A stretch of DNA of 29,881 nucleotides from CAYLMG01 sp964464635 (lineage in GTDB: Bacteria > Planctomycetota > Phycisphaerae > Sedimentisphaerales > Anaerobacaceae), in assembly GCA_964464635.1 (NCBI GenBank), contig CAYXGT010000025.1, positions 1 through 29,881 on the forward strand, given 5' to 3'. Both the position numbers and the translations under genes were made by a program. This document shows, piece after piece, positions 7,252-17,500 of this stretch. Under the pieces are notes generated by a model. It ran no database searches. It worked only from the letters and a program-made list of their open reading frames with translations, and was not told the DNA's origin. Within the stretch, counting starts at the first letter, position 1, and the number at the start of each line of letters is the position of its first letter.

Positions 7252-8377
7252 GTCAGCAGGATTTGAAATACTTGTTGAGGACAAAAAAAGCCGTGCCAGA
7301 AAAGGCCTGCTTAAAACAGCCCACGGCACGGTCGAGACGCCCGTATTTTGCCCTGTCGGCACTGCCGGTGCGGTCAAGGGACTTACCCCTGCGCAGTTAG
7401 AAGAAACCGGATGCTCACTTATCCTTGCCAACACATATCACCTGATGCTTCGGCCGGGAATCGAGACAATAGAAAAGCTCGGCGGAATACATAAGTTTAT
7501 GGCCTGGCAAAATCCCATCTTAACAGATAGCGGCGGCTTTCAGCTATTCTCGCTCAGCGAGCTGATGCAAATCGATGATGACGGTGTTGAATTCGCCAGT
7601 CACATAGACGGCCAAAAATTAAAGCTCGATGCAAAAAGTGCGACCGAAATTCAGAACCGCCTCGGCGCCGATATAATAATGTGCCTTGACGAATGCCCTG
7701 CATTCGGCTGCGAAGCCGACAAACTCAAAAAGGCTGTGCGAAGAACTATTCGATGGGCGGAACAATGCAAACAGGCACACTCAAATCCGGAGCAGATGCT
7801 TTTAGGGATTGTCCAGGGAGGCACGGACGAGCAGCTTCGCAGCCATTGCGCAAAAGAGCTCGTTAAAATGGACTTCGACGGATACGCAATCGGCGGGCTG
7901 GGCATAGGCGAAGGCAATGTTAATATGACGAGAACGGTATCAGCCACAACCAGGCTTCTGCCGTCAGAAAAACCTCGGTATCTTATGGGCGTCGGAATGC
8001 CCGCTGACATTATAGCCGCCGTCAGAGAAGGTGTGGATATATTCGATTGCGTGCTGCCGACAAGAAACGGGAGAAACGGTTATGCCTTTACGAATGACGG
8101 GCCACTGCGAATTCGAAACAGCTCTAATATCGAGGATGGTGACCCTGTAGAAAGAAATTGTGACTGCTATTGCTGCAGAAACTTCAGCAGAGGCTCTATC
8201 AGACACTATTTCAATGCCTCTGAGATGCTCGGTGCAATACTGCTTTCGGTGCACAATATAAGGTTTTATCAAAGACTAATGGCCGCTATCCGTGAATCGA
8301 TAGAGAAAAAAGAATTTAACGACTGGGCCGAGCAGCAAATAAACAATGACAGATACTCGGAAACCCAAAAAACATAA
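7241..8377 (+). CDS. tgt: tRNA-guanine transglycosylase
   Basis: Tgt exchanges guanine 34 of GUN-anticodon tRNAs for preQ1, a central step of queuosine synthesis. The 378 residues match bacterial Tgt in full. PVGTAGAVKGLTP and ANTYHLMLRPG come first, then DSGGFQLFSL with the general acid/base Asp. GIVQGG, IGGLGIGE and IFDCVLPTRNGRNG follow, the last with the nucleophile Asp. The zinc site is CDCYCC followed by the distal His in LLSVHNIRFY. The start at ATG 7241 lies inside the end of the SpoIID-like gene and gives the standard N-terminus (SIKSAGFEILVEDKKSRARKGLL). The order tgt-yajC-secDF found here is common in bacteria. Confidence 0.97.
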   Translation: MSIKSAGFEILVEDKKSRARKGLLKTAHGTVETPVFCPVGTAGAVKGLTPAQLEETGCSLILANTYHLMLRPGIETIEKLGGIHKFMAWQNPILTDSGGFQLFSLSELMQIDDDGVEFASHIDGQKLKLDAKSATEIQNRLGADIIMCLDECPAFGCEADKLKKAVRRTIRWAEQCKQAHSNPEQMLLGIVQGGTDEQLRSHCAKELVKMDFDGYAIGGLGIGEGNVNMTRTVSATTRLLPSEKPRYLMGVGMPADIIAAVREGVDIFDCVLPTRNGRNGYAFTNDGPLRIRNSSNIEDGDPVERNCDCYCCRNFSRGSIRHYFNASEMLGAILLSVHNIRFYQRLMAAIRESIEKKEFNDWAEQQINNDRYSETQKT

Positions 8378-8390
8378 ATCCAAAAAATTG

Positions 8391-8419
8391 TTGATTATAT
8401 TGTGTTAATCATTGATAAT
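8391..8419 (+). promoter_or_regulatory. Possible promoter for yajC-secDF
   Basis: TTGATT (8391-8396) and GATAAT (8414-8419) are separated by 17 bp in the 147-nt gap between tgt and yajC. The rest of the gap is AT-rich. A widely spaced inverted repeat (GGCTCA 8455-8460, TGAGCC 8494-8499) follows. The boxes are imperfect, so this is a moderate prediction. Confidence 0.4.
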
Positions 8420-8524
8420 GAAAACTTTAAAAAATTGTAAATGTAAAATAAAAGGGCTCAACCTCGTTTTAGTCGGTAAGTATTTTTTGTTTATGAGCCT
8501 ATTACCAGATGAAGGGAATTAAAA

Positions 8525-8947
8525 ATGGAAAACATATGGATTTTGGCACAGTCTGAAAGCGGAGAACAAACAATGCTCGAATCGGAGCATTCAGAAGGTC
8601 AGGAACACGAAGCGACATCTGTTCAGCCCGATGTCAACGAGGGCGCGAAAACAACAAGCAGAAAAAGCCTGTTCAGCGGTCAGAGTGGTTTAATCTTTAT
8701 TATCCTGATGGTCGCCGTGATGTACTTTTTCATTCTGAGAGGTCCGCGAAAAAAACAGCAGGAACATAAGCAGATGGTTCAGTCACTCAAAAAGAACGAC
8801 AAGGTCAGGACGATAGGCGGAATCATAGGGACAATCGTCGATATTAAAGACGACGAGATTACGCTAAAAATCGACGAAGCAAACAACACCAAGATAAAGG
8901 TCATTCCATCAGCAATTGGCAGAAATCTTTCTCAGGAGAAAACTTAA
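8525..8947 (+). CDS. yajC: Sec translocon accessory subunit YajC
   Basis: YajC associates with SecD and SecF at the SecYEG translocon. The 140-residue protein has one membrane helix (about 57-74, LIFIILMVAVMYFFILR) and the conserved cytoplasmic part RGPRKKQQEHKQMVQSLKKNDKVRTIGGIIGTIVDI, then TLKIDEANNTKIKVIPSAI. The N-terminal stretch before the helix is about 50 residues, acidic, and longer than in E. coli YajC. A ribosome-binding site (GAAGGG) precedes the ATG. secDF follows after 66 nt, the classical arrangement. Confidence 0.95.
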   Translation: MENIWILAQSESGEQTMLESEHSEGQEHEATSVQPDVNEGAKTTSRKSLFSGQSGLIFIILMVAVMYFFILRGPRKKQQEHKQMVQSLKKNDKVRTIGGIIGTIVDIKDDEITLKIDEANNTKIKVIPSAIGRNLSQEKT

Positions 8948-9013
8948 CAGAAACCGCATTCTGACTTTCACTTTTAAGCAAACTCAGATACGGGAAAAAT
9001 AAGGGAAAAAGCA

Positions 9014-12000
9014 ATGAATAAAAATCTGTTACTGAAGATTACCGTAATTATGGTACTCGCAGCAGTTGCGGCTTATACTCTTTATCCGCCGGATAAAACA
9101 CTCAGGGCGGGAATAGACCTCGCGGGAGGTGTAAGCCTGACCTACGAGATTGACGCCGAGGGAATCGAGCCTTCAAAGCGCAAGGGACTTTCAACCAAAA
9201 TGATAAGGATTCTTCGCAGAAGAATAGACCCTGCCAACATACAAAACATTGAATGGTGGCCTCAGGGTGATACCCGATTTGAAATAAGAATGCCTCTTGC
9301 AAGCACCGAAACCCGCCAGAAACGCCAGCAATTCGAGCAGACAATGAATAATCTTCTCGACGAAAACGTAAAGCCGGCGGTAGTCCTGCGGGCACTTAAA
9401 AATCCGCCCGTGGAAAGAGCGGAATTCTTTGCCAATGTCGCCGGTGATTCAACCCAAAAACTCGAAATCCTCAATAATCTTGCCGAGACGTACGATGAAT
9501 ACAATCAACTGCAAAACCAAAGCAATGAGCTGACGGCAAAAATCGAGCAATCAGAACTGAAACTAACCGCTGCGGGTCTTCAGATGGACGAGGTAAAGGC
9601 AAATGCTTATAACTGGAGCATCTTAAACGAGCAAAAGCTGACAGAGCAGCTCAAAACATATCTCGCCCTCGACCCGAACGCCGTCGCCGACCCGCGACTC
9701 GGGCTGCTCCTTGATTATGTAAAAGAATACTCGCAGTGGATAGAAGTTACTGAAGAGCTGACAGCACCCGGAACGGGAAAATCAGACCAATACAAAGAAG
9801 CAAAAAATGCACTCGACGGATTAAACCTCTCCGAAGAGCAGATAAACTACGCCCTGCAACTGCCCAGGCCCATACAAAGAAAAAATGCGATAGAAGATAT
9901 CAATGATCAATTCCCGGACAGAAAGGAGAAAATCGGCGCCGCAGTAGAAGCGTTCGAGAATTATCGTAAGTTCCAGGGCAGATTAGACGACCCCAAAGAC
10001 CTTCAAAATATGCTGAAGGGCGCGGGAATACTCGAATTCAGGATTCTTCCCACTCTCGGCCATCCGGACGTTGATACCGAAAAGATGCAAAGCTACGTTG
10101 ACCGCCTTAAAACAAAAGGCCCAAAATACGCCTCCGATGACGAATATACATGGTTCGAGCTCGAAGACAGCAAAGAATGGATAGGTCTTGACGAGACGGG
10201 AAATACAATCGTTAAGGTACGAGACAAAGATGATAAACCTGCTATTGTGGCATCGTTCGCAAATAAATATTATGTCCTTGCGAGCAATAAAGAGAATGAC
10301 TGCCTGCTGCATAATCCTGATGAGCCCTGGGAGCTGAAAGGTGCTTCGGCGGGAAGAGACTCACAGGGCAGAAGAGCCATTAACTTTGAGCTTGACGACC
10401 ACGCAGGCAAAATATTTGCCGCAATTACGAGCAAAAATATGTACCGCCCCCTGTGCATTATTCTTGACGACATTGCCATATCGGCTCCTAATATTCAGGC
10501 AAGAATATCGACATCTGGTCAGATACAGGGCCAGTTCAGTCAGCAGGAAGTGGAAAACATGGTCAATAAGCTCGAGGCAGGCCATCTGCCGGCCCAGCTT
10601 ATCGAGCAGCCGATATCCGTAAAATCCATCGGCCCTCTGCTCGGAGCCGAAAACAGAGACCAGGGCATAAAAGCAGGCTTCATAGGCCTGATTGTAGTGA
10701 TTGGCTGTATGGCTGTCTACTACATGCTGGCCGGCTCAATAGCCGACATCGCCCTGCTCTTGAATATCCTTTTTGTACTCGCGATTATGGTTCTTATCAG
10801 GGCAACTTTCACTCTGCCGGGAATTGCAGGTATTATTCTTACAATCGGTATGAGCGTTGATGCAAACGTGCTCATCTTCGAAAGAATCCGTGAAGAGCAG
10901 AAAAAGGGCTCATCTCTGCCTATCGCAATCAAAAACGGATATCAAAGGGCCTTCAGAACAATCTTCGATGCGAACCTGACTACATTTATTACCGCGGCTA
11001 TTCTTTACTGGGTCGCTTCCGAAGAGATAAGGGGATTCGCAATAGTCCTTATGCTCGGTATTGTCTCGAGTATGTTCACCGCCCTTTTTGTCACACGTGT
11101 AATCTTTGATATTCTTGCCTCAAAGAAAATAATCAAAGACCACTTATTTATGCTCCAACTGGTAGAAAAGCCCAACATCAACTGGATGAAATTAAGACCC
11201 GCATTTTTGGTTATCTCAAGCGCCCTTATCATAGCGGGCCTCGCGGTCTTTTGTACAACAAAGAACAAATACGATATCGAATTTACGGGCGGGACCTCGG
11301 TTGTTATAAACCTAAAAGACGGCGTGGAACTAACCAGAATGGACGTCGAAAACAGAATTCGCAAAGTCGGTGAGCAAATAAATAATCCAGCGATTGTAGC
11401 AGCTAACGTTTACAGTACGGGCAAACCAATTACCGAAAATACCGAAGGTGAAAAAAAATACAGCCAATATGAAATCAAAACCACAGAAACGAACAAAATA
11501 ACAGTTACTATTACCTTGCCGGCCAATGACCAGCAGACCGCAGAAAAAATTACTTCAGCTCTCGGTAACCAGCTCAGTAATCTTATCGTAAAGCCGACCG
11601 ACAATCCAAATGTATTCGAGATAAGTACAAGCCAGACCAACAAAACCATCGTTAAAAATGTTCTCGAAGCTGCTTTTCCCGACGCTCAGCTTGCAGAGCC
11701 ACAGCTTGAGCAAACCGTCAACGATGCAATATTGACTGCCTTCGAGAATGATTTGCAACTTAGGCAGAACCTGGAGCCTCAAATAACATCCGTCGACAAA
11801 ATTACAGAAGACGTCATAAATCAATATCCCGAGCTAAACAATTTTATCAGCGGCATTAAAATCACCTGCAAACTCGCCAGGCCCGCAACGCCGGAAGAAA
11901 TCAACAGCAGGTTCCAGGACCTCAGATTCAAACCCGAAATGCGGGACATTAAAAGATATCCCTTTGAGCTCTTCAGAGCAGATTTAACGTCTTTAGAACC

Positions 12001-12727
12001 CTCTCAGCCCGTAGATGAATTCGTTTACATATCGGTTAACGAAGACTTTGCTTTCGGCCAGCCGCCTGAGGATGAATGGAATCGTTTCTTGGAAAACGAA
12101 AAAACCAAGGTCCTCTCCTCTATGCAGCTCTCTGAAACTCTGCCCCGAGTCACCCAGATAAATCCCTCTATCGGCCAGGAGGCGAAGATTCGGGCTTTGA
12201 TTGCAATAATTTTGTCTCTCGCTGCAATCGTCGCTTATATCTGGATTCGGTTCGGTAATGCGCGTTACGGTTTCGCCGCTATTCTCGCCCTTGTTCACGA
12301 TGTTTGTATAACTCTCGGGGCCGTTACCGCCTGCACATTTATCGCGAACACAAGGATTGGAGAGGTACTTTTAATTGGAGATTTCAAGATTAATCTGGCG
12401 ATAATAGCCGCCTTTCTAACCCTCATCGGATACTCTCTTAACGATACCATTGTTGTTTTCGACCGAATCAGGGAGAACCGTCGAAAGGCTCAGCTTACGA
12501 CGCAGACGATAACAAACAGCATCAACCAGACTCTTTCCAGAACTCTTTTAACGTCATTTACAACCTTTATCGTTGTTCTTATAATGTATATATTCGGCGG
12601 ACAGGCTCTAAGAGGCTTTACTTTTGCGATTGGTTTCGGTGTCATAATAGGGACCTACTCATCTATCGCTATAGCTGCTCCGGTTTTACTGATAGGCACA
12701 AAAACTAAAACTGGTAAAAATAATTAA
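9014..12727 (+). CDS. secDF: Fused protein translocase SecDF
   Basis: SecD and SecF use the proton motive force to complete protein export. Here they are one 1237-residue chain. The SecD half has TM1 (about 8-22), the P1 motif LRAGIDLAGGVSLTYEID, a coiled-coil-rich part (about 110-330), FELDDHAGKIFAAITS, and five helices from about 554. One of these carries GMSVDANVLIFERIREE, with the conserved Asp at 616. The SecF half starts near 730 and has FTGGTSVVINL (757-767). Its periplasmic domain runs to about 1055. GYSLNDTIVVFDRIREN, with Asp1144, follows in the membrane part. Both large periplasmic domains are longer than in E. coli (SecD 615 and SecF 323 residues). The ribosome-binding site AAGGGAAAAAGCA precedes the ATG. 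Confidence 0.96.
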   Translation: MNKNLLLKITVIMVLAAVAAYTLYPPDKTLRAGIDLAGGVSLTYEIDAEGIEPSKRKGLSTKMIRILRRRIDPANIQNIEWWPQGDTRFEIRMPLASTETRQKRQQFEQTMNNLLDENVKPAVVLRALKNPPVERAEFFANVAGDSTQKLEILNNLAETYDEYNQLQNQSNELTAKIEQSELKLTAAGLQMDEVKANAYNWSILNEQKLTEQLKTYLALDPNAVADPRLGLLLDYVKEYSQWIEVTEELTAPGTGKSDQYKEAKNALDGLNLSEEQINYALQLPRPIQRKNAIEDINDQFPDRKEKIGAAVEAFENYRKFQGRLDDPKDLQNMLKGAGILEFRILPTLGHPDVDTEKMQSYVDRLKTKGPKYASDDEYTWFELEDSKEWIGLDETGNTIVKVRDKDDKPAIVASFANKYYVLASNKENDCLLHNPDEPWELKGASAGRDSQGRRAINFELDDHAGKIFAAITSKNMYRPLCIILDDIAISAPNIQARISTSGQIQGQFSQQEVENMVNKLEAGHLPAQLIEQPISVKSIGPLLGAENRDQGIKAGFIGLIVVIGCMAVYYMLAGSIADIALLLNILFVLAIMVLIRATFTLPGIAGIILTIGMSVDANVLIFERIREEQKKGSSLPIAIKNGYQRAFRTIFDANLTTFITAAILYWVASEEIRGFAIVLMLGIVSSMFTALFVTRVIFDILASKKIIKDHLFMLQLVEKPNINWMKLRPAFLVISSALIIAGLAVFCTTKNKYDIEFTGGTSVVINLKDGVELTRMDVENRIRKVGEQINNPAIVAANVYSTGKPITENTEGEKKYSQYEIKTTETNKITVTITLPANDQQTAEKITSALGNQLSNLIVKPTDNPNVFEISTSQTNKTIVKNVLEAAFPDAQLAEPQLEQTVNDAILTAFENDLQLRQNLEPQITSVDKITEDVINQYPELNNFISGIKITCKLARPATPEEINSRFQDLRFKPEMRDIKRYPFELFRADLTSLEPSQPVDEFVYISVNEDFAFGQPPEDEWNRFLENEKTKVLSSMQLSETLPRVTQINPSIGQEAKIRALIAIILSLAAIVAYIWIRFGNARYGFAAILALVHDVCITLGAVTACTFIANTRIGEVLLIGDFKINLAIIAAFLTLIGYSLNDTIVVFDRIRENRRKAQLTTQTITNSINQTLSRTLLTSFTTFIVVLIMYIFGGQALRGFTFAIGFGVIIGTYSSIAIAAPVLLIGTKTKTGKNN

Positions 12728-12783
12728 AGACAGACTGCGAATAAACTTCACAGCTTAAATACTCATTCGCCGGCGGTCGAAAG

Positions 12784-13245
12784 ATGACAAAGGATTTTAA
12801 AATAGGTTTGCTTTTGGGTCTTGTAATCGTCTCAATCGCGGGGATATGGCTTTGCGTTTCACCAACGGTCAGCGTCAGATCACGCCTGGGAAATCTGCAA
12901 AAATCAAAAATAACCAACCAAGCTGAAGAATGGCAAATTGCACCCGCAGCTGATTCAAATTTGAAAAACGCACAGCTCAGAGCTGAACAAAATCAAACAA
13001 TCGAGAACGAGACGGCTAAAGAAATCCCCACTGAAGCCCCGCTACGAGAAGACGAGATAACAAACATTCAGTTGAACAAGGAAGACATAACAATATTTCA
13101 TACGGTTCGCAAAGACGAAACATTATCTGAAATAGCTCTGAGATATTACGGCTCCGCAAACAAATGGACAAAAATTCGCGATGCCAATCCTAAAGTGGAC
13201 CCCCTAAAGCTCAAGCCCGGCACTACATTGATTATTCCCCCATAA
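12784..13245 (+). CDS. Membrane-anchored LysM domain protein
   Basis: A 153-residue protein. It has an N-terminal hydrophobic segment (about 8-27, IGLLLGLVIVSIAGIWLCVS) that can act as a signal anchor, and a Gln/Glu/Asn-rich low-complexity linker (about 35-105). One LysM domain lies at the C-terminus (about 107-153: FHTVRKDETLSEIALRYYGSANKWTKIRDANPKVDPLKLKPGTTLIIPP, shown only in outline here). LysM binds peptidoglycan or other GlcNAc polymers, so the protein probably tethers the membrane to the wall or positions a partner. It lies 56 nt after secDF and converges with the gene downstream. The ribosome-binding site is weak. Confidence 0.85.
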   Translation: MTKDFKIGLLLGLVIVSIAGIWLCVSPTVSVRSRLGNLQKSKITNQAEEWQIAPAADSNLKNAQLRAEQNQTIENETAKEIPTEAPLREDEITNIQLNKEDITIFHTVRKDETLSEIALRYYGSANKWTKIRDANPKVDPLKLKPGTTLIIPP

Positions 13246-13273
13246 TTCTCCCCCGCTGCCGAAAAACTTTTTT

Positions 13274-14035
13274 TCAGTCTTTTATATAGCTGGCAGCTTC
13301 GCTGTCCACCAGCCAGGTAACTTTATCAAGCACAGGCCATAAAAAGTGTATCGGATACCTGACCTCGTCGGGCTCACTTGTCAAGACCTGCCTTAAAATA
13401 TCGGCTTTCTCTTTTCCTGAAACAAGGACAATCAACCGCGAGGCAGCCCGTAAGACTGTTCGACTAAGTGTTATTCTGCTCAGCCGCTCTGCCAGGTCAT
13501 ACACAACACAGGCCAGACTGTCTTCATCAAAGGCCGCAAAGGAATCCGGAAACAATGAACCCGGGCAGCCCTCAACACCCATACCCAGAACTATCAAATC
13601 AAAACAGGGAATCTGCTCCTGCTCGAGACAAAATACCTGCCTGATTGTTTCTTCATAACTGCCGGCAGCTGCTCTCAAATCGCTATAACCTGTTGGGATA
13701 CGATGAATGTTTTTCTCAGGAATATCAACCTTTGATAAAAAGGTGTCCGAAGCGATTTTATAATTGCTGTATTTTAAATTGGGTTCCACCATTCGTTCAT
13801 CGACCCAGAACAAATGGATTTTATCCCACGGCAGTGACTTTGATTCCGCACGCTCTCCTAAAAGTCTGAAAAAACTAACCGGCGTCCGCCCTCCGGATAC
13901 GGCAACACAGAATTTACCTCTTTTCTCAATAGCTTCCCGGGCATTTCTGACAAAAAGCTCAACACCTCGGAAAGCAAGATTGCCAGAATCCGGAGTGATC
14001 TCAATTTTTGCATTATATTTTGCTGCAGTGCCCAT
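13274..14035 (-). CDS. pgl: 6-phosphogluconolactonase-family protein with altered active site
   Basis: The family (DevB/SOL type) hydrolyses 6-phosphogluconolactone in the oxidative pentose phosphate pathway. The 253 residues align over the whole domain, with VAVSGGRTPVSFFRLL (45-59), FWVDERMVEPNLKYSNYKIA (76-95) and GMG (151-153). The usual GMGxDGHTASLFP signature instead reads GMGVEGCPGSLFP. The Asp is Glu155 and the catalytic His is Cys157. I checked this codon by codon on the minus strand (GAG GGC TGC CCG GGT). The protein may therefore be inactive, slow, or act on another substrate. The gene stands alone, convergent with the LysM gene and divergent from nothing close. A ribosome-binding site (AAAGGGGTGAAAGG) precedes the ATG. 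No zwf or gnd gene is in the window. Confidence 0.85.
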   Translation of the reverse strand: MGTAAKYNAKIEITPDSGNLAFRGVELFVRNAREAIEKRGKFCVAVSGGRTPVSFFRLLGERAESKSLPWDKIHLFWVDERMVEPNLKYSNYKIASDTFLSKVDIPEKNIHRIPTGYSDLRAAAGSYEETIRQVFCLEQEQIPCFDLIVLGMGVEGCPGSLFPDSFAAFDEDSLACVVYDLAERLSRITLSRTVLRAASRLIVLVSGKEKADILRQVLTSEPDEVRYPIHFLWPVLDKVTWLVDSEAASYIKD

Positions 14036-14201
14036 CCTTTCACCCCTTTTCAGATATCGGCCTGCATTACTGTCTCATCCTATATATTATCTGTTCTGAA
14101 AATCAGTTTTACCAGTATTTTTACTGTAAATGCAAAAAAAAATTTTAGCCCCCATTAAGAATTTCGCTAAGACTTGACGTTAAAGACACTTACAGAATAT
14201 G

Positions 14202-14226
14202 AAAAAACCTGAAAAACAGATCAGGT
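14202..14226 (-). terminator. Intrinsic terminator of the efflux operon
   Basis: Read on the minus strand, ACCTGA, an 8-nt loop and TCAGGT form a six-pair stem followed directly by a T-run (plus-strand A-run at 14202-14207). The TGA of the first arm is the stop codon of the PII-like gene, so the terminator begins inside the coding end. Confidence 0.7.
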
Positions 14227-14511
14227 GATATCATCAATCTGCCACATAAAGGCTTTTATCCCTTCGGTAGCGAGTTTCTCTCTCATCCAGCGCACCTTAT
14301 CCATTATTTCTTTGGCTTTGGATTCTTCGACTACTACCAGGGTGCCGTAATTAACTCCCGGCCAAACATCCGAATTAAGATGCGGTTCGCTTATCTTACC
14401 CTTGCCCAGTATATCCGTAAACTTGGTATAACAATCAGCGCCCAGAGAATGCAATGCTTCGTTAACATCTCTGTCAAGAGCAACGTTGTGCATAATTAAA
14501 ACTGCTTTCAT
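14221..14511 (-). CDS. PII-like small protein associated with RND efflux
   Basis: A 96-residue soluble protein starting MKAVLIMHNVALDRDVNEAL with EPHLNSDVWPGVNY in the middle and VVVEESKAKEIMDKVR toward the end. The layout, two beta-alpha-beta units with a loop between them, fits the PII-like superfamily (ferredoxin-like trimers), and similar proteins are often encoded beside RND pumps. The start codon overlaps the pump stop (ATGA), with a strong AGGGGG ribosome-binding site inside the pump's last codons, so translation is coupled. A regulatory or ligand-sensing role for the pump is inferred. The PII T-loop uridylylation Tyr cannot be identified with confidence. Confidence 0.75.
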   Translation of the reverse strand: MKAVLIMHNVALDRDVNEALHSLGADCYTKFTDILGKGKISEPHLNSDVWPGVNYGTLVVVEESKAKEIMDKVRWMREKLATEGIKAFMWQIDDIT

Positions 14512-17500
14512 AACAACCCCCTGACAGAAAAGCTCTTCTTATAATCTTCAAAAACGCTGTACAGAGTCGGCATCAAAACAAGCGTTATCACCGTCCCTAC
14601 AATAAGCCCCCCGATAATCGTAATCGCAAACGGTACCCAGATTTCCGACCCTTCTCCCCTTGACAACGCAAGCGGCGTCATCGCCAGGATAGTTGTTACA
14701 CTCGTGCATATTACCGGCCGAAGTCTGCTTCGGCCCCCTTCCATAATAGCTGAATACACATCGTATTCCCTGTGACGAAGGATGCCTATATAACTAATTA
14801 AAACGATGCCGTCATTGACCACAATCCCAATAAGCATTATCAACGCAAGAAAGCTGACCACGCTTAATGCCTGGCCGGTCAGCACCAGAGCAAAAATAAC
14901 CCCGACAATGCCGAACGGTATCGAAAAGAATATAATAAACGGGTCACGGTAAGACTCAAACTGAGAAGCCATTACCATATAAACAAGAACCATTCCAAGA
15001 CCAACTGCTATCACTAAAAGCCTGAAGGTCTCTTTCCTTTCCTGCTCTGCACCTGCCAGTTTATAGCTAAAACCGGGAGGGGTCTGTAACTCATCGAGTG
15101 CCTTTTTTACATCCTTTGCAACTGAACCAAGGTCTCTATCCGCAACCTCTGCAGAAACTGTAATATAACGTGCCTGGTCTTTTCTTTCAATCTTCGTCGG
15201 ACCTACACCCTCTTCAATTTGCGAAATATTACTCAGTCCGACCGCACCGCCGCCGGGAAGTGCCAACAATGAATCACGCAAATCCTCAAGCCTGTCCCTG
15301 TCACCAGGCCTAAGCCTTACTTCAATATCATATTCGTCGCCCCCCTCACGGTATCGCGATGCTGTGCTGCCCGCAAAAAGATTTTCTATCGTCTTGCCGA
15401 CAGCAGTAACGTCAAGACCAAGTCTTGATGCCTTCTCTCTGTCAATGCCGACCTTGATTTCAGGCTTCTCTTCTTTTCTGCTTAACTGAATATCCTTCAC
15501 ACCTTTTATCTTCGAAATTGTATCCTCAACTGCCTCTGCGTAACTGCGGGCGTTATCCATATCATGGCCGTAAAGCTCAACTGCAAGCTTGCCCCCGCCT
15601 CCGAACATCATCGACTCAAGCGGGTCCTCCGCACTATAGCGAAGAACCGCTCCGGGAATATCCTCCAGAATTTTACGAAGTCGCTCTATTATCTCGTTCG
15701 GAGATGCATTACGCTCTCTTTTGGGAGCAAGAGACAAAAACATAACTCCGGTATAGCTTTCTTCATCCGTCGCATACATACCGCCAGACGCCCTGCCATA
15801 AACACCCCACCGTATGAAGCTGTCTCTCGTCTCCGGAATATGTATCGCCGCAGCTTTCTGAATCTGCTCCATAACCCTGCCGGTCCTCTCATAACGTGTC
15901 CCGATTGGAAGCTCAACGTTGGTGACAATTCTATTCTGGTCCTGCTGAGGAAAAAACTCCGTACCGATAAACCTAGCCATCCCAATACTCCAGACAAATA
16001 AAAGCATACAGGATATCAGCACAGTCTTTCGGTTCTTCAATGACCAGTTCAAAAAATCAATGTATATCTTTTCAAGATATTCCAGAGACCGTTCGCCAAG
16101 CCTATAAAACGAACTCAGTACGCCTTTCTTCGACTTTTCTTTTTCGACCTTCAAAAATTTCGAACAGAGCATTGGCACAAGCATAATAGCAGTGAAGAAA
16201 GAAGCAAAAATAGCCAATATGACTATCGAGGCAAACTGGCCGAATATAATCGCCGTTATCCCGCCTGCAAACATAATCGGCACAAAAATCGATACTGTTG
16301 TTAAAGTTGATGCCATAACGGCTGTACCAACTTCGTTAGCCCCTAAAATTGCTCCTTCCTTCGGTCTTTGGCCTTTCTGACGATGACGGTGAATATTATC
16401 AATGACAACTATCGCATTATCCACTACCAGACCGACCGCTATCGCAAGAGAAGCAAGCGAAGTATCGTTAATCGTATAACCCAGAAGCCAGAAAACCACA
16501 AAAGTAATAATAAGTGAAGTCGGTATCGCTGCGGCAACTATAAGGCTTGCACGAAAATCTCTTAAAAAGAAAAGAATGACAATAAAAACAAAAAATACCG
16601 CCCAGAGAACTGTGGATTTCAAATTGTTCACCGACGCTAATATAAACTCAGAACTGTCAATAACGATTTTAGGCTCTACATCGGGCGGCAAATTCCCTTT
16701 TATTTCTTCGAGTTTCGCTCTGACTCTTTTTGCAACATCAACGGTGTTGCTGCCGCTTTGTTTCTGTATAAATATTGCCATTGCCTGCCTGCCGTTCATC
16801 CTGACATCTATTGTTCTTTCCATAAAAAAATCGCTCACGTTTGCAATATCTCCCAGCTTGACAGGTATCCCCCCGCGCTGTGTCAGGACAACCTCAGAAA
16901 TCTCCTCGGGACCTGAAAACTCCTCTGGCGTTCTTAGAAGGTAATCCTTGTAACCGGTTTTTATATTACCCCCCGGAGTTGAAGCATTCTGAGATGCTAT
17001 CGCCCATTTTATCTGGTCAACCGACATATCGAAAGCTATCAGCCTGTCGCGGTCCACATCCACCCGTATCTGTCTTTCCAGCCCCCCTCTTGCCATCGCA
17101 GCAGCAACACCTTTTACTCTTTTAAGAGGGTCAACTATCGCATCGTCAACTATGTCCTCCAGATTCGGGTAATTCTCCCTCGCGGTGATTGCTATTATCA
17201 TTATGGGCATCATATCAAGGTCTATCTTGAAGACAACAGGCTCATCTGCCTCTTCCGGCAATAAATCCTTTACCTGGTCGAGCTTTTCTCTGACATCGTT
17301 AACAGACTCGTCAATCTTTTCACCCCAGTTGAATCTCAATGTCACTAACGATACCCCCTCTTTTGATACCGAAGTAACCTCATCAACTCCCGATATTGTG
17401 CTGAGAATATCTTCAATCGGCTCGGTTAGCAGCGTCTCAACCTCTTCCGGGCCGGCTCCGCTGTAGGCGGTAATAACCGACACCGCCGGTATCTCAATAT

